The notes: generated by a model from the sequence alone, not told the origin. A stretch of DNA of 38,379 nt from Candidatus Eisenbergiella stercoravium (GCA_019113175.1 DXHY01000079.1:1-38379), one strand, 5' to 3'; shown: positions 7,732 to 17,513, numbered from the stretch's first letter. Program-made: numbers and translations.

Positions 7732-8168
7732 TGTTAATGCCGAAGAGAGTAAAACGTCGTAAACAGTTCCGCGGTTCCATGGCAGGAAAGGCGACCCGCG
7801 GCAACACCATCACCTATGGCGAGTACGGTCTTGTGGCCACCGAGCCCTGCTGGATCAAGTCCAATCAGATTGAAGCTGCCCGTATCGCTCTTACCCGTTA
7901 CACCAAGCGTACCGGTAAGGTATGGATCAAGATTTTCCCTGATAAGCCTGTAACGGCAAAGCCGGCTGAAACCCGTATGGGTTCCGGTAAGGGTACTCTG
8001 GAGTACTGGGTTGCAGTCGTAAAGCCTGGACGTGTTATGTTCGAAATCGCGGGCGTTCCTGAGGAATCCGCAAAAGAAGCATTACGTCTTGCTATGCATA
8101 AGCTTCCATGTAAATGTAAAATTGTTTCTAAAGCAGATTTGGAAGGCGGTGTATCAAATGAAAACTAA
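7731..8168 (+). CDS. rplP: 50S ribosomal protein L16
   Basis: A 145-residue L16. The N-terminus [15 protein letters not shown] matches the family, supporting the start at 7731 rather than the Met two codons later. Conserved parts are [19 protein letters not shown][13 protein letters not shown] and the C-terminal A-x-H-K-L-P. It contacts the A-site tRNA and is a late 50S assembly protein. Both ends overlap neighbours: 1 bp with rpsC and 11 bp with rpmC. Confidence 0.98.
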   Translation: MLMPKRVKRRKQFRGSMAGKATRGNTITYGEYGLVATEPCWIKSNQIEAARIALTRYTKRTGKVWIKIFPDKPVTAKPAETRMGSGKGTLEYWVAVVKPGRVMFEIAGVPEESAKEALRLAMHKLPCKCKIVSKADLEGGVSNEN

Positions 8169-8367
8169 GCAGTATGTTGAAGATTTAAAGAAAAAATCCG
8201 ACGCTGATCTGGCGCAGGAACTGGTAAACGCCAAAAAAGAACTTTTCAATTTGAGATTCCAGAACGCAACCAATCAGCTTGATAATACGGCAAGAATTAA
8301 AGAGGTAAGGAAGAACATCGCAAGAATCCAGACCCTCATTACTGAAAAGGCCAAGGCCGCTCAGTAA
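8158..8367 (+). CDS. rpmC: 50S ribosomal protein L29
   Basis: A 69-residue L29. The correct start is the ATG at 8158, inside the end of rplP; the longer upstream reading frame is rplP shadow sequence. The helix-hairpin of the family is visible, with [14 protein letters not shown] as the conserved core. It sits beside L23 at the tunnel exit. The 11-bp overlap implies coupled translation. Confidence 0.96.
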   Translation: MKTKQYVEDLKKKSDADLAQELVNAKKELFNLRFQNATNQLDNTARIKEVRKNIARIQTLITEKAKAAQ

Positions 8368-8390
8368 ATTCCAGAAAGGAGCACATTGAC

Positions 8391-8648
8391 GTGGAAGAAA
8401 GAAATCTGAGAAAAACACGTACTGGTAAAGTCGTGAGTAATAAGATGCAGAAAACCATCGTTGTGGCTGTTGAGGATCATGTAAAGCATCCCCTCTACGG
8501 CAAGATCGTGAAGAGAACCTACAAGCTGAAGGCGCATGACGAGAACAACGACTGCAAAATCGGCGATACCGTAAGAGTTATGGAAACAAGACCGCTCTCC
8601 AAGGATAAGAGATGGCGCCTTGTGGAAATCATCGAAAGAGCAAAATAA
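8391..8648 (+). CDS. rpsQ: 30S ribosomal protein S17
   Basis: An 85-residue S17 starting with GTG (codon at 8391) after AGAAAGGAG. The OB fold shows [22 protein letters not shown] and V-x-E-T-R-P-L-S-K. It binds 16S rRNA early in 30S assembly. The 84-bp spacer to rplN carries a loose GTTCCC/GGGAAC pair. Confidence 0.97.
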   Translation: MEERNLRKTRTGKVVSNKMQKTIVVAVEDHVKHPLYGKIVKRTYKLKAHDENNDCKIGDTVRVMETRPLSKDKRWRLVEIIERAK

Positions 8649-8732
8649 TCGTAGCAGGATTGGAATAGCGGTTCCCGAAGTCACCGGCTGCCGTGCCGAG
8701 AGGTAAGGGAACTGGCGGAAGGAGAAATTAGC

Positions 8733-9101
8733 ATGATTCAACAGGAAAGCAGACTGAAAGTTGCGGATAATACCGGTGCGAAAGAGCTCCTGTGCATCAG
8801 AGTTATGGGAGGCTCCACGAGAAGGTATGCCAATATCGGCGACATTATCGTTGCCACCGTCAAAGATGCAACACCAGGCGGCGTTGTAAAGAAAGGCGAT
8901 GTTGTTAAGGCTGTGGTTGTCCGTACGGTAAAAGGCGCCCGTCGTAAAGACGGTTCTTATATCAAATTCGACGAGAACGCTGCTGTAATCATCAAGGACG
9001 ACAAGACCCCCAGAGGAACCCGTATCTTTGGACCAGTAGCAAGAGAGCTTCGTGAGAAACAGTTCATGAGAATTGTATCTCTGGCTCCCGAAGTATTATA
9101 G
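8733..9101 (+). CDS. rplN: 50S ribosomal protein L14
   Basis: A 122-residue L14 with the standard [17 protein letters not shown]-terminus, the V[12 protein letters not shown] segment and F-G-P-V-A-R-E-L-R near the C-terminus. It forms an intersubunit bridge with L19. Its stop codon directly adjoins the GGAGG of rplX. Confidence 0.98.
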   Translation: MIQQESRLKVADNTGAKELLCIRVMGGSTRRYANIGDIIVATVKDATPGGVVKKGDVVKAVVVRTVKGARRKDGSYIKFDENAAVIIKDDKTPRGTRIFGPVARELREKQFMRIVSLAPEVL

Positions 9102-9111
9102 GAGGTGCCTT

Positions 9112-9423
9112 ATGTCAACGATGAAGATTAAGAAGGGCGATACCGTTAAGGTGATCGCCGGTAAGGATAAGGACAAGGAAGGCAAGGTCCTTTCCGTAGA
9201 TAAGAAGAACGGCAGGGTTGTTGTGGAAGGCGTGAACATGGTAACCAAGCATGTAAAGCCCTCTGCTGCGAACCAGGACGGCGGAATTGTTCAGAAGGAA
9301 GCTGCGCTTGACGCATCCAACGTGATGTATGTGCATAACGGCAAGCCTACCAGAATCGGATTTAAGTTTGAAGACGGCAAAAAGGTTCGCTATGCAAAAT
9401 CAACCGGCGACGTGATTGAATAA
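9112..9423 (+). CDS. rplX: 50S ribosomal protein L24
   Basis: A 103-residue L24. The start at 9112 lies 6 nt after a GGAGG that abuts the rplN stop codon; in-frame upstream sequence belongs to rplN. The KOW motif is near the N-terminus ([19 protein letters not shown]), followed by N-M-V-T-K-H-V-K-P. It is an assembly initiator for the 50S subunit. Confidence 0.97.
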   Translation: MSTMKIKKGDTVKVIAGKDKDKEGKVLSVDKKNGRVVVEGVNMVTKHVKPSAANQDGGIVQKEAALDASNVMYVHNGKPTRIGFKFEDGKKVRYAKSTGDVIE

Positions 9424-9446
9424 TTCTAAGGAAGGAGGCCGTAAAC

Positions 9447-9986
9447 GTGAGCAGACTGAAAGACTTATACAATGATCAGATTGTAGAAGCAATGACCAAG
9501 AAATTTGGTTATAAAAATATTATGGAAGTTCCGAAGCTGGATAAGATCGTCATCAACATGGGCGTTGGCGAGGCAAAGGATAATGCGAAGGCTCTGGAAT
9601 CCGCTGTAAAGGACCTTGAAATCATCTCCGGTCAGCACGCAGTGCTTACCAGAGCGAAGAAGTCCGTAGCAAACTTCAAGATCAGAGAGGGCATGGCCAT
9701 CGGCTGCAAGACCACTCTGCGCGGCGAGAAGATGTACGATTTCCTGGACCGCCTGGTTAACCTGGCGCTTCCCCGCGTACGTGACTTCAGAGGCGTAAAT
9801 CCCGACGCGTTCGACGGAAGAGGAAACTACGCGCTGGGCATTAAGGAGCAGCTCATCTTCCCCGAAATCGAGTACGATAAGGTTGATAAGGTGAGAGGTA
9901 TGGACGTTATCATCGTTACTACTGCAAAGACGGACGAAGAGGCACGCGAATTACTGAAACTGTTCAACATGCCTTTTGAGAAATAA
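9447..9986 (+). CDS. rplE: 50S ribosomal protein L5
   Basis: A 179-residue L5 starting with GTG at 9447 after AAGGAGG. Conserved motifs include I-x-I-N-M-G-V-G-E-A, G-Q[17 protein letters not shown] and F-D-G-R-G-N-Y-x-L-G-I-x-E-Q. L5 binds 5S rRNA with L18 and contacts P-site tRNA. rpsN follows 12 bp later. Confidence 0.98.
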   Translation: MSRLKDLYNDQIVEAMTKKFGYKNIMEVPKLDKIVINMGVGEAKDNAKALESAVKDLEIISGQHAVLTRAKKSVANFKIREGMAIGCKTTLRGEKMYDFLDRLVNLALPRVRDFRGVNPDAFDGRGNYALGIKEQLIFPEIEYDKVDKVRGMDVIIVTTAKTDEEARELLKLFNMPFEK

Positions 9987-9998
9987 GGAGGTTCATTC

Positions 9999-10184
9999 AT
10001 GGCTAAGACAGCAATGAAGATTAAACAGCAGCGCAAACCCAAATTCTCCACCAGAGCGTATACCCGCTGTAAGATCTGCGGACGCCCTCACGCTGTTTTG
10101 AGAAAATACGGAATCTGCAGAATCTGCTTCCGTGAACTTGCATATAAGGGACAGATCCCCGGAGTAAAGAAGGCAAGCTGGTAA
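9999..10184 (+). CDS. rpsN: 30S ribosomal protein S14, zinc-binding type Z
   Basis: A 61-residue short S14. Two C-x-x-C pairs (C-K-I-C and C-R-I-C, near residues 24-27 and 40-43) make a zinc ribbon; the long zinc-free form of many species lacks these. The C-terminus [11 protein letters not shown] is typical. In zinc-poor conditions some Firmicutes switch to a zinc-free paralogue, which is not present in this window. Confidence 0.97.
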   Translation: MAKTAMKIKQQRKPKFSTRAYTRCKICGRPHAVLRKYGICRICFRELAYKGQIPGVKKASW

Positions 10185-10244
10185 GAGCCGCCCGAAATCG
10201 GGAAGGCAGAATTTTGGTATAGAAAGAACAAGGAGGCAATTCTA

Positions 10245-10646
10245 ATGACAATGAGCGATCCGATTGCAGATATGCTTACAAGAATCCGTAATGCCAATAC
10301 TGCAAAACATGATACGGTAGATGTACCTTCATCCAAAATGAAGCTGGCGATTGCACAGATTCTGCTGGAGGAGGGATATATTAAGAAGTACGACATTCTG
10401 GATGACGGTCCGTTCAAGACCATCCACATCACCCTGAAGTACGGTGAGGATAAGAACCACAAGATCATCACCGGACTGAAGAGAATTTCCAAGCCCGGCC
10501 TTCGTGTGTATGCCGGAAAGGAAGAGCTTCCCAGGGTGCTCGGCGGACTGGGAATCGCCATCATTTCCACCAACCAGGGCGTTGTTACCGACAAGAAGGC
10601 GAGAGAGCTTCAGGTAGGCGGCGAGGTTCTGGCGTTTGTCTGGTAA
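10245..10646 (+). CDS. rpsH: 30S ribosomal protein S8
   Basis: A 133-residue S8. The ATG at 10245 is 8 nt after AAGGAGG; a second ATG two codons on (10251) is possible. Conserved features are [13 protein letters not shown] and the C-terminal S-T-x-x-G-V-x-x-D-K-x-A-R. S8 is a central 16S rRNA binder and represses the spc operon in E. coli. Confidence 0.98.
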   Translation: MTMSDPIADMLTRIRNANTAKHDTVDVPSSKMKLAIAQILLEEGYIKKYDILDDGPFKTIHITLKYGEDKNHKIITGLKRISKPGLRVYAGKEELPRVLGGLGIAIISTNQGVVTDKKARELQVGGEVLAFVW

Positions 10647-10828
10647 GACAGACATGTCAGGTGAGCCGGAAAAAGGCTGCATGACAGACGGGTCTGATCA
10701 GACGGCGGAATGGCTCTGTCTGACAGGACAAAACCGAAAGCATCGAATGAAACAGGCTGCAGCAGTCGCCGGAGCGGGAGCTTTCCCGCTGGCGAGACGG
10801 GCAGCAATCATATAAAGGAGGTACGGGC
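10647..10828 (+). other. Hairpin-rich rpsH-rplF spacer (182 bp)
   Basis: No gene is seen. Two short overlapping hairpins compete: CAGAC/GTCTG (10685-10696) and the palindrome GTCTGATCAGAC (10692-10703). A CGGGA/TCCCG hairpin occurs further on, and the rplF ribosome-binding site AAAGGAGG ends the spacer. No terminator or convincing promoter is visible. Confidence 0.4.
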
Positions 10829-11371
10829 ATGTCACGTATAGGAAGAATGCCAATCGCGATTCCCGCAGGAGTGACTGTGGAAGTTGCAGAAAATAATAAA
10901 GTGACGGTTAAGGGTCCGAAGGGCACTCTCGAGAGAGTTCTCCCTTCTGAGATGGAAATCAAGGTGGAAGGAAACGAGGTTATCGTTTCCAGACCGAATG
11001 ATCTGAAGAAAATGAAATCCCTGCACGGTCTGACCAGAACCCTGATCAACAACATGGTTGTGGGCGTTACCGAAGGCTATGAAAAGAAGCTGGAAGTAAA
11101 CGGCGTAGGTTACAGGGCTGCGAAGGCCGGAAAGAAGCTGACCTTATCTCTGGGATATTCTCATCCCGTTGAGATGGAAGATCCGGAAGGCATCGAGACG
11201 GTTCTGGATGGCCAGAACGTGATTATCGTAAAGGGCATCGATAAGGAAAAAGTCGGACAGTTTGCCGCCGAGATCAGAGACAAGAGAAGACCGGAGCCTT
11301 ATAAGGGCAAGGGTATCAAGTATGCGGATGAGACCATCAGACGCAAGGTTGGTAAGACCGGTAAGAAATAA
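10829..11371 (+). CDS. rplF: 50S ribosomal protein L6
   Basis: A 180-residue L6 with its N-terminal [15 protein letters not shown], two duplicated alpha/beta domains and the C-terminal R[12 protein letters not shown] motif. It lies near the factor-binding region of the 50S. The start follows AAAGGAGG at 8 nt. Confidence 0.98.
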   Translation: MSRIGRMPIAIPAGVTVEVAENNKVTVKGPKGTLERVLPSEMEIKVEGNEVIVSRPNDLKKMKSLHGLTRTLINNMVVGVTEGYEKKLEVNGVGYRAAKAGKKLTLSLGYSHPVEMEDPEGIETVLDGQNVIIVKGIDKEKVGQFAAEIRDKRRPEPYKGKGIKYADETIRRKVGKTGKK

Positions 11372-11391
11372 GAGATAAGGAGAGTGTGAAA

Positions 11392-11760
11392 ATGGTTAGT
11401 AAGAAATCGAGACAGGAAGTTCGCATGAACAAGCACAGAAGACTGCGTAACCGTTTCAGCGGCACACCTGAAAGACCGCGTCTTGCTGTGTTCAGAAGCA
11501 ATAATCATATGTATGCTCAAATTATCGACGATACCGTTGGAAATACCCTGGTTGCTGCTTCCACCGTTGAAAAGGCGGTGAAGGCTGAGCTGGAAAAGAC
11601 CAATGACGTTGACGCTGCAGCATATCTGGGAACTGTAATCGCCAAGAGAGCTCTGGAAAAGGGAATCAACACTGTTGTATTCGACAGAGGAGGCTTCATT
11701 TACCAGGGCAAGATCGCTGCGTTGGCTGAGGCGGCAAGAGAAGCCGGCCTTGAATTCTAA
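11392..11760 (+). CDS. rplR: 50S ribosomal protein L18
   Basis: A 122-residue L18. The ATG at 11392 is preferred because AAGGAG lies 9 nt upstream; an in-frame GTG at 11386 is closer than usual. Motifs: R[20 protein letters not shown], and the C-terminal F-D-R-G-G-F[14 protein letters not shown]. It binds 5S rRNA. Confidence 0.97.
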   Translation: MVSKKSRQEVRMNKHRRLRNRFSGTPERPRLAVFRSNNHMYAQIIDDTVGNTLVAASTVEKAVKAELEKTNDVDAAAYLGTVIAKRALEKGINTVVFDRGGFIYQGKIAALAEAAREAGLEF

Positions 11761-11781
11761 GGAAGGGAGAAAACGTCGTAA

Positions 11782-12291
11782 ATGAGACATACAATCATTG
11801 ACACAAGCAATCTGGAGCTTACTGAAAAAGTAGTTACCATCAAACGCGTAACCAAGGTTGTAAAGGGCGGACGTAACATGCGCTTTACGGCTCTGGTAGT
11901 AGTTGGTGACGGAGCAGGCCATGTGGGCGTTGGACTTGGTAAGGCTGCAGAAATCCCGGAAGCGATCCGCAAGGGAAAAGAAGATGCCGCCAAGAATCTG
12001 ATCAGCGTTGCGCTGGATGAGAACAACAGTATCACCCATGAATTCCTTGGAAAGTTTGGCTCCTCAACCGTTCTTCTCAAGAAGGCTCCCGACGGAACCG
12101 GTATCATCGCCGGCGGCCCGGTTCGTATCGTATGCGAACTCGCGGGCATCAAGAACATCCGTACCAAGTCTCTTGGTTCCAACAACAAGCAGAACGTTGT
12201 GCTTGCTACGATCGAGGGACTGAGCCAGCTGAAGACTCCTGAAGAAGTGGCAGCTAACCGCGGAAAATCTGTTGACGAGGTTATGGCTTAA
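11782..12291 (+). CDS. rpsE: 30S ribosomal protein S5
   Basis: A 169-residue S5. The double-stranded-RNA-binding-like N-terminal domain has E-K-V-V-x-I-x-R-V-x-K-V-V-K-G-G-R, and the C-terminal domain has K-A-P[12 protein letters not shown]. It lies at the mRNA entry tunnel and affects decoding accuracy. An AAGGGAG site precedes the start. Confidence 0.98.
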   Translation: MRHTIIDTSNLELTEKVVTIKRVTKVVKGGRNMRFTALVVVGDGAGHVGVGLGKAAEIPEAIRKGKEDAAKNLISVALDENNSITHEFLGKFGSSTVLLKKAPDGTGIIAGGPVRIVCELAGIKNIRTKSLGSNNKQNVVLATIEGLSQLKTPEEVAANRGKSVDEVMA

Positions 12292-12303
12292 ATGAGAAGA
12301 AGG

Positions 12304-12321
12304 GAATGACGGTTGTCATTC
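12304..12321 (+). other. Perfect hairpin in the rpsE-rpmD spacer
   Basis: GAATGAC (12304-12310) and GTCATTC (12315-12321) form a 7-bp stem with a GGTT loop. A second stem, TGCCGC/GCGGCA, lies immediately before the rpmD ribosome-binding site AAAAGGAGG. Neither has a U-tract. Confidence 0.5.
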
Positions 12322-12364
12322 TGATAAGATTGGACTGCCGCTTCCGGCGGCAAAAGGAGGAGAA

Positions 12365-12550
12365 ATGGCAGAGAAAATGTTGAAAATCACGCTGGTCAAA
12401 TCCCCTATCGGTGCGGTTCCGAAGCACAGAGCTACCGTGACGGCCATGGGACTTACCAAAATGCATAAGACAGTTGAGCTGCCCGACAACGCATCCACAA
12501 GAGGCATGATTGCCCAGGTCGGATATATGCTCAAAGTAGAAGAAGCGTAA
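12365..12550 (+). CDS. rpmD: 50S ribosomal protein L30
   Basis: A 61-residue L30 with the canonical [10 protein letters not shown] core, then T[13 protein letters not shown] and [12 protein letters not shown] near the end. It is of normal bacterial length and absent from some phyla. The start lies 4 nt after AGGAGGAG. Confidence 0.97.
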   Translation: MAEKMLKITLVKSPIGAVPKHRATVTAMGLTKMHKTVELPDNASTRGMIAQVGYMLKVEEA

Positions 12551-12567
12551 GGCAGGAGGTGTCAGGA

Positions 12568-13008
12568 ATGGAATTATCAAATTTACAGCCTGCAGCCGGT
12601 TCCAAGCACAGCGATAACTTCAGAAGAGGCCGTGGACATGGTTCAGGAAACGGAAAGACTGCCGGTAAGGGACACAAGGGTCAAAAGGCCCGTTCCGGAG
12701 CTCCCAGACCCGGTTTTGAAGGCGGCCAGATGCCGCTGTACAGACGTATTCCCAAGAGAGGATTTACCAACAGGAATACGAAGGAAATCGTAGGCATTAA
12801 CATCAGCGCTCTCGAGGTATTTGAGAACGGAACGACCGTTACCGTTGAGACCCTGATTGAAAAGGGTATCGTAAAAAATCCGAAAGATGGGGTAAAGATC
12901 CTCGGAAATGGAGAACTTACCAAAAAGCTCGATGTGAAGGCTGATGCATTCAGCGCATCCGCAAAGGAGAAGATCGAGGCACTTGGTGGAACTGCAGAGG
13001 TGATGTAA
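12568..13008 (+). CDS. rplO: 50S ribosomal protein L15
   Basis: A 146-residue L15. The ATG at 12568 lies 8 nt after GGAGG; an in-frame GTG at 12559 overlaps that site and is rejected. The glycine-rich basic N-terminal tail ([20 protein letters not shown]) and [12 protein letters not shown] are diagnostic. The stop overlaps the secY start by one base. Confidence 0.98.
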   Translation: MELSNLQPAAGSKHSDNFRRGRGHGSGNGKTAGKGHKGQKARSGAPRPGFEGGQMPLYRRIPKRGFTNRNTKEIVGINISALEVFENGTTVTVETLIEKGIVKNPKDGVKILGNGELTKKLDVKADAFSASAKEKIEALGGTAEVM

Positions 13009-14321
13009 TGCTTACAACACTTAAAAATGCCTTTAAAATGAGGGAACTGCGGAAGAAAATCCTCTTTACCCTGGCCATGCTGGTTGTGATCCGTCTCGGA
13101 TCACAGCTGCCTGTGCCGGGCGTGGACAGGAGCTATTTCGCAAACTGGTTCGCCGCTCAGACAGGTGACGCTTTCAATTTCTTTGACGCCTTCACGGGCG
13201 GTTCATTTGAAAACATGTCCCTGTTTGCGCTGAATATCACCCCTTACATCACATCCTCCATCATCATTCAGCTTCTGACGATTGCGATTCCGAAGCTGGA
13301 GGAGATGCAGAAGGACGGTGAAGAGGGAAGAAAGAAGCTGACTGCGATTACGAGATACGTAACGGTCGGCCTTGCTTTGATTCAGTCCGCGGCCATGGCC
13401 ATCGGCTTTGGCGGAAGCGGCCTTCTGGAAGAGTATAACGCCCTTAACGTGATTACGGTTATCGCTGCGCTTACCGCGGGAAGTGCATTCCTGATGTGGA
13501 TCGGCGAACGGATTACGGAGAACGGTGTGGGCAACGGTATTTCCATCGTTCTGGTCATCAACATCATTTCCAGACTTCCGCAGGATTTCACCAGCCTGTT
13601 CCATCAGTTTGTGGCGGGTAAGCCGATTGCGACAGCAGTTCTCGCTGTGGCGATCATTCTGGCGGTTGTGATCGGAATGGTTATTCTGGTCATTATTCTG
13701 AATGATGCTACGAGAAAGATTCCCGTTCAGTATGCGAAGAAGGTTCAGGGCCGTAAGATGGTAGGCGGTCAGTCCACCAACATTCCTCTGAAGGTCAATA
13801 CGGCGGGCGTTATTCCCGTTATCTTCGCTTCCTCCATCATGCAGTTTCCCGTGATCATCTGTTCCCTTCTGGGATACAGCGGAACCGGCGTATGGAGACA
13901 TATTTTGAACGGTTTAAGCTCCAACAACTGGTGCAATCCCAGCCAGCCTGTGTATTCCATCGGTCTGGTTATATATATTGTACTGGTTATCTTCTTCGCT
14001 TATTTCTATACCTCAATCACCTTCAATCCGATTGAGATCGCAAATAATCTGAAGAAACAGGGCGGCTTTATTCCGGGTATTCGTCCTGGTAAGCCTACCA
14101 GCGATTATCTGAACAGAATTTTAAACTATGTCATCTTCATCGGAGCGTGCGGACTGACCATCGTATGTGTCATTCCCTTTATCTTTAACGGTGTTTTCGG
14201 CGCCAGCGTTTCCTTCGGCGGAACGAGCCTGATCATTATCGTCAGCGTGGTGCTTGAGACCATTAAGCAGATAGAGTCTCTGATGCTGGTGCGCAATTAC
14301 AAGGGCTTCCTGAACGACTGA
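13008..14321 (+). CDS. secY: Protein translocase subunit SecY
   Basis: A 437-residue membrane protein with about ten hydrophobic segments, the channel of the Sec translocon that threads unfolded preproteins through the cytoplasmic membrane with SecE, SecG and SecA. Family marks include [12 protein letters not shown] near TM1, the plug region after residue 55, G-I-G-N-G-I-S-like G-V-G-N-G-I-S around 175, and the conserved [11 protein letters not shown] cytosolic loop near 350. It is translationally coupled to rplO through TAATG. Confidence 0.98.
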   Translation: MLTTLKNAFKMRELRKKILFTLAMLVVIRLGSQLPVPGVDRSYFANWFAAQTGDAFNFFDAFTGGSFENMSLFALNITPYITSSIIIQLLTIAIPKLEEMQKDGEEGRKKLTAITRYVTVGLALIQSAAMAIGFGGSGLLEEYNALNVITVIAALTAGSAFLMWIGERITENGVGNGISIVLVINIISRLPQDFTSLFHQFVAGKPIATAVLAVAIILAVVIGMVILVIILNDATRKIPVQYAKKVQGRKMVGGQSTNIPLKVNTAGVIPVIFASSIMQFPVIICSLLGYSGTGVWRHILNGLSSNNWCNPSQPVYSIGLVIYIVLVIFFAYFYTSITFNPIEIANNLKKQGGFIPGIRPGKPTSDYLNRILNYVIFIGACGLTIVCVIPFIFNGVFGASVSFGGTSLIIIVSVVLETIKQIESLMLVRNYKGFLND

Positions 14322-14348
14322 GGCAGCTTTTATAGGAAATACACGAGA

Positions 14349-14378
14349 TTTGGGACAGAACGCAAGTTTTGTCCCAAA
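14349..14378 (+). other. Inverted repeat in the secY-adk spacer
   Basis: TTTGGGACA (14349-14357) pairs perfectly with TGTCCCAAA (14370-14378) around a 12-nt loop. Only a weak A/T stretch follows, so it may tune read-through or RNA stability between membrane-protein and enzyme genes rather than terminate fully. Confidence 0.5.
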
Positions 14379-14403
14379 ATGCGATAAGGAAGAGGACTGG
14401 TTT

Positions 14404-15045
14404 ATGAAAATTATCATGCTTGGCGCGCCGGGAGCCGGAAAAGGTACTCAGGCGAAAATGATTGCGGAGAAGTACGGACTTCCCCACATCTCCACAGGAG
14501 ATATTTTCCGGGCAAACATCAAGAACGGAACGGAGCTTGGAAAAGAAGCAAAGGAATACATGGATAAGGGACTGCTGGTTCCGGATGAGCTGACCGTAAG
14601 GCTGCTTCTGGACCGGGTGGCCCAGGATGACTGCAAAAACGGATATGTGCTGGATGGTTTCCCGAGAACGATTCCTCAGGCCGAGGTACTGGATGCAGAG
14701 CTTGCAAAGCTCGGCGAGATGGTGGACTACGCCATCAACGTGGATGTTCCGGATGAGAATATCGTGAAGAGAATGTCCGGACGCCGCGCCTGTCTGAACT
14801 GCGGAGCCACCTATCACATCGTGAGCATCCCTCCGAAGAAGGAAGGCATCTGTGATGTCTGCGGAAGCGAGCTGGTGCTTCGTGATGATGATAAGCCGGA
14901 AACCGTGCAGAACAGACTGAAGGTTTACCACGATCAGACACAGCCGCTGATTGATTTCTACGAGAAGAAGGGCGTGCTGAGGAGTGTGGATGGAACTCTT
15001 CCCATGGAAGAAGTGTTCACTGCAATTACGAAGATTCTCGGTTAA
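14404..15045 (+). CDS. adk: Adenylate kinase
   Basis: A 213-residue enzyme catalysing ATP + AMP to 2 ADP in the cytosol. The start at 14404 gives [16 protein letters not shown] with the P-loop at 7-15; an upstream in-frame ATG lies in the spacer hairpin. The D-G-F-P-R-T motif is at 84-89. The LID domain is the long form and carries a zinc site: Cys130, Cys133, Cys150 and Cys153. Location after secY is standard for Firmicutes. Confidence 0.98.
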   Translation: MKIIMLGAPGAGKGTQAKMIAEKYGLPHISTGDIFRANIKNGTELGKEAKEYMDKGLLVPDELTVRLLLDRVAQDDCKNGYVLDGFPRTIPQAEVLDAELAKLGEMVDYAINVDVPDENIVKRMSGRRACLNCGATYHIVSIPPKKEGICDVCGSELVLRDDDKPETVQNRLKVYHDQTQPLIDFYEKKGVLRSVDGTLPMEEVFTAITKILG

Positions 15046-15058
15046 GGATGGGAAAGCT

Positions 15059-15811
15059 ATGGCAGTAACCATTAAATCTGCAAGAGAAATCGAATATATG
15101 CGGGAGGCCGGACGGCTGCTTGCCGAGGTTCATGAAGAGCTCGGCGCCTTCATCCGTCCCGGCATCTCCACGCTGGATATCGACATGCTGGGCGAGAAAC
15201 TGATCCGCAGCCGCGGCTGTGTGCCCAATTTCCTGAATTATAACGGGTATCCGGCTTCCATCTGTGTTTCAGTCAATGATGAAGTGGTTCATGGAATCCC
15301 CAATGCGGAGCGGATTCTGCAGGAAGGAGATATTGTCAGCCTGGACGCGGGCCTGATCTACAAGGGATATCATTCCGATGCGGCGAGAACCCATGCCGTG
15401 GGAGAGATCAGCGAAGAGGCGAAAAAGCTGATTCAGGTGACCAGACAGAGCTTTTTTGAGGGAATTAAAGCTGCGCGTGAGGGCAATCATCTTCATGATA
15501 TTTCCGCTGCCATCGATGATTACGTGAGCACCTTCGGTTACGGCATTGTCCGTGATCTGGTCGGACACGGGATAGGAACCCATCTTCATGAGGATCCGCA
15601 GATTCCGAATTTCCGCCAGAAGAGAAAGGGCGTCAGGCTGCAGGCCGGCATGACGCTGGCGGTGGAACCCATGATCAATGCCGGTGGATGGCAGGTGGAT
15701 TTTATGGATGACGGCTGGACGGTTGTCACCAGAGACCACTCCCTGTCTGCCCATTATGAAAATACGATTCTGATCACGGACGGGGAACCGGAAATCCTTA
15801 CGGTGCTGTGA
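15059..15811 (+). CDS. map: Methionine aminopeptidase, type I
   Basis: A 250-residue pita-bread-fold metalloenzyme that removes the initiator methionine from nascent proteins. The five metal ligands are visible: Asp96, Asp107, His170, Glu203 and Glu234; His78 is the conserved catalytic histidine. The start at 15059 gives MAVTIKSAREIEYMREAG; a longer in-frame reading overlaps the end of adk and is rejected. It has no N-terminal zinc-finger extension. Confidence 0.98.
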   Translation: MAVTIKSAREIEYMREAGRLLAEVHEELGAFIRPGISTLDIDMLGEKLIRSRGCVPNFLNYNGYPASICVSVNDEVVHGIPNAERILQEGDIVSLDAGLIYKGYHSDAARTHAVGEISEEAKKLIQVTRQSFFEGIKAAREGNHLHDISAAIDDYVSTFGYGIVRDLVGHGIGTHLHEDPQIPNFRQKRKGVRLQAGMTLAVEPMINAGGWQVDFMDDGWTVVTRDHSLSAHYENTILITDGEPEILTVL

Positions 15812-15827
15812 TGGCATGGAGGTAATA

Positions 15828-16124
15828 ATGAAGGGAAGACTGGCATTTTCAAAGGCAGGGCACGATAAGGGAAAGCTGTATCTCATCATCAGAGAAGAGG
15901 GTGAGCGGGTATGGCTCGCGGACGGAAGAACGCGCGGCGTGCTCAGTCCCAAGAAAAAGAACAGGAAGCACATTCAGCCTGCCGGACAGGAATTCTCGGA
16001 GGAAGAGGTTGATCTTTTCTTCGAGAAGCCTGCCTGGGCGGACAATCGGATCAGAGAGACGATAGACAGATTCCTCCGGCGTGAAATGGCGCAGGAAGAC
16101 CGGACGGAATGCGAACAGCCATAA
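15828..16124 (+). CDS. KOW-domain (L14e-like) RNA-binding protein
   Basis: A 98-residue protein. The ATG at 15828 follows TGGAGGT at 5 nt; an in-frame ATG at 15816 overlaps that site. The N-terminal half ([18 protein letters not shown]) has the pattern of a KOW/L14e-type small beta barrel, with a basic S-P-K-K-K-N-R-K-H patch. The C-terminal half is helical and acidic. Similar small KOW proteins sit between map and infA in many Clostridia. A ribosome-associated or RNA-binding role is inferred from fold and place only. Confidence 0.7.
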   Translation: MKGRLAFSKAGHDKGKLYLIIREEGERVWLADGRTRGVLSPKKKNRKHIQPAGQEFSEEEVDLFFEKPAWADNRIRETIDRFLRREMAQEDRTECEQP

Positions 16125-16140
16125 AGAAAGGAAGCAGAGT

Positions 16141-16359
16141 ATGTCAAAAGCAGATGTAATCGAAATTGAAGGAACTGTTGTGGAAAAACTGCCCAACACC
16201 ATGTTTCAGGTGGAACTGGAGAACGGACACAGAGTTCTCGCCCATATCAGCGGAAAACTGAGACAGAATTTCATCCGTATCCTCCCCGGAGACAAGGTGA
16301 CTCTGGAACTGTCCCCCTATGATCTGTCCAAGGGACGCATTATCTGGAGAGATAAATAA
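16141..16359 (+). CDS. infA: Translation initiation factor IF-1
   Basis: A 72-residue IF-1, a single OB fold that binds the 30S A site during initiation. The start at 16141 gives the family N-terminus [12 protein letters not shown], with A-x-H-I-S-G-K-L-R-x-N-F-I-R-I-x-x-G-D-K-V near the middle. Upstream in-frame sequence is the end of the KOW gene. A GGAATTTT/AAAATTCC inverted repeat (16387-16407) follows it. Confidence 0.98.
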   Translation: MSKADVIEIEGTVVEKLPNTMFQVELENGHRVLAHISGKLRQNFIRILPGDKVTLELSPYDLSKGRIIWRDK

Positions 16360-16418
16360 AGCCTTTTTGGCATGCGGAAAAACAGGGGAATTTTTATTGA
16401 AAATTCCAAAAAATTTCC

Positions 16419-16447
16419 TTGCAAGCGCGGGGACCGCATGCTATAAT
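16419..16447 (+). promoter_or_regulatory. Internal promoter upstream of rpmJ
   Basis: TTGCAA (16419-16424), a 17-bp spacer and a perfect TATAAT (16442-16447) lie about 33 bp before the rpmJ start codon. It could give the alpha-operon genes (rpmJ to rplQ) transcription independent of the S10 promoter. Confidence 0.7.
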
Positions 16448-16479
16448 GTAAAACGGTCTTTTTTGAAAGGAGGTTTGAC

Positions 16480-16593
16480 ATGAAGGTTAGATCATCAGTA
16501 AAACCGATTTGCGAAAAGTGCAAAGTCATCAAGAGAAAAGGAAGCATCAGGATCATCTGCGAGAATCCCAAGCATAAACAGCGGCAGGGATAA
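16480..16593 (+). CDS. rpmJ: 50S ribosomal protein L36, zinc-binding type
   Basis: A 37-residue L36 of the C+ zinc-ribbon form: Cys11, Cys14, Cys27 and His32 are the metal ligands, within [14 protein letters not shown]. The ATG at 16480 follows AAAGGAGG at 7 nt. It is the last 50S protein of the spc segment, and it has its own upstream promoter. Confidence 0.97.
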   Translation: MKVRSSVKPICEKCKVIKRKGSIRIICENPKHKQRQG

Positions 16594-17144
16594 TTTATCC
16601 CCGGGATAATCGACTTCATTCAGGCGGCATCAGTACCGTTGAAGAAAACGGTGCTTACAGATAATTGAACGTAATACAGCCCGGAAGGGGCGGATGCCTG
16701 CGGACGGATTTATGTAAGAACCTCCGGCAGGATTTACGGGAGATTACTTTTTGATACCGAAAATCAGGATGAGATTTTTGATGCATCCTCGGCATCTTCG
16801 GATGTCGAAGTATCGGAAAGGCCGGATTGATATCCGGCTGGAAAAGAGGCGGAGAGCGTATGTGCGGAAGGCATATGCGGAGGAGGCTGATTTTCCCAGT
16901 CAATTAGTAACTGATTGAAGAATGCATGGCTTGTTGCTGCAGCGTGCAGAAGCGGCATGGCCAGAGCGTTCGGAACAGCACAGAGGGCGATACGCCAGGA
17001 AGCGTGGAACAGACGCCGGGGCGTGCGTGCTGTGCTCGCTGTGCGTATGCGGTATTTCCCTTTTTCAGATTGGGAAAGGCAGGGGCGTTTTTAAAGACCG
17101 GACGCCCGCACGGCAGAGAAAGAAAAAACGGAGGAAAGACGTAA
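16594..17144 (+). other. Long non-coding spacer/leader before rpsM (551 bp)
   Basis: No convincing gene. The short open frames ending near 17144-17167 have cysteine-rich, arginine-rich, unfolded-looking sequence and overlap rpsM. Visible structure: TTATCC/GGATAA (16595-16609, loop CCG), ACCGTT/AACGGT shortly after, an imperfect TCAATTAGT/ACTGATTGA pair near 16900, TTTCCC/GGGAAA and GGGCGT/ACGCCC near 17055-17106. The stretch is unusually long for this operon and ends in the rpsM ribosome-binding site GGAGGAAAG. It may be a regulatory leader transcribed from the rpmJ promoter. Confidence 0.45.
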
Positions 17145-17513
17145 ATGGCTCGTATTGCAGGTATTGACTTACCCAGAGAGAAACGTGTGGAAATCGGACT
17201 TACCTATATTTATGGTATCGGCAGACCCAGCGCAACGAAGATCTGCGCGCAGGCGAACGTAAATCCCGATACCCGTGTCAGAGAGCTGACCGATGATGAG
17301 GTAAGAAGGCTCAGCGCGGTGATCGATGAGACCATGGTGGTGGAAGGTGACCTGAGAAGAGAAATCGCTCTGAACATCAAGCGTCTCCAGGAAATCGGCT
17401 GCTACAGAGGAATCCGTCACAGAAAGGGACTTCCGGTTCGCGGACAGAACACCAAGAACAATGCAAGAACCAGAAAAGGCCCGAAGAGAACCGTTGCGAA
17501 CAAGAAGAAATAA
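17145..17513 (+). CDS. rpsM: 30S ribosomal protein S13
   Basis: A 122-residue S13. The N-terminus [17 protein letters not shown] and the helix-two-turn-helix Y-I-Y-G-I-G-R are clear, with G[16 protein letters not shown] and the basic C-terminal tail that contacts P-site tRNA. It is the first 30S gene of the alpha-operon section. Confidence 0.98.
   Translation: MARIAGIDLPREKRVEIGLTYIYGIGRPSATKICAQANVNPDTRVRELTDDEVRRLSAVIDETMVVEGDLRREIALNIKRLQEIGCYRGIRHRKGLPVRGQNTKNNARTRKGPKRTVANKKK

Noticed and set aside
16922-17167. 81-codon open frame before rpsM
   Set aside because: It overlaps the rpsM start, has a low-complexity Arg/Cys composition and no good ribosome-binding site; it looks like leader sequence.
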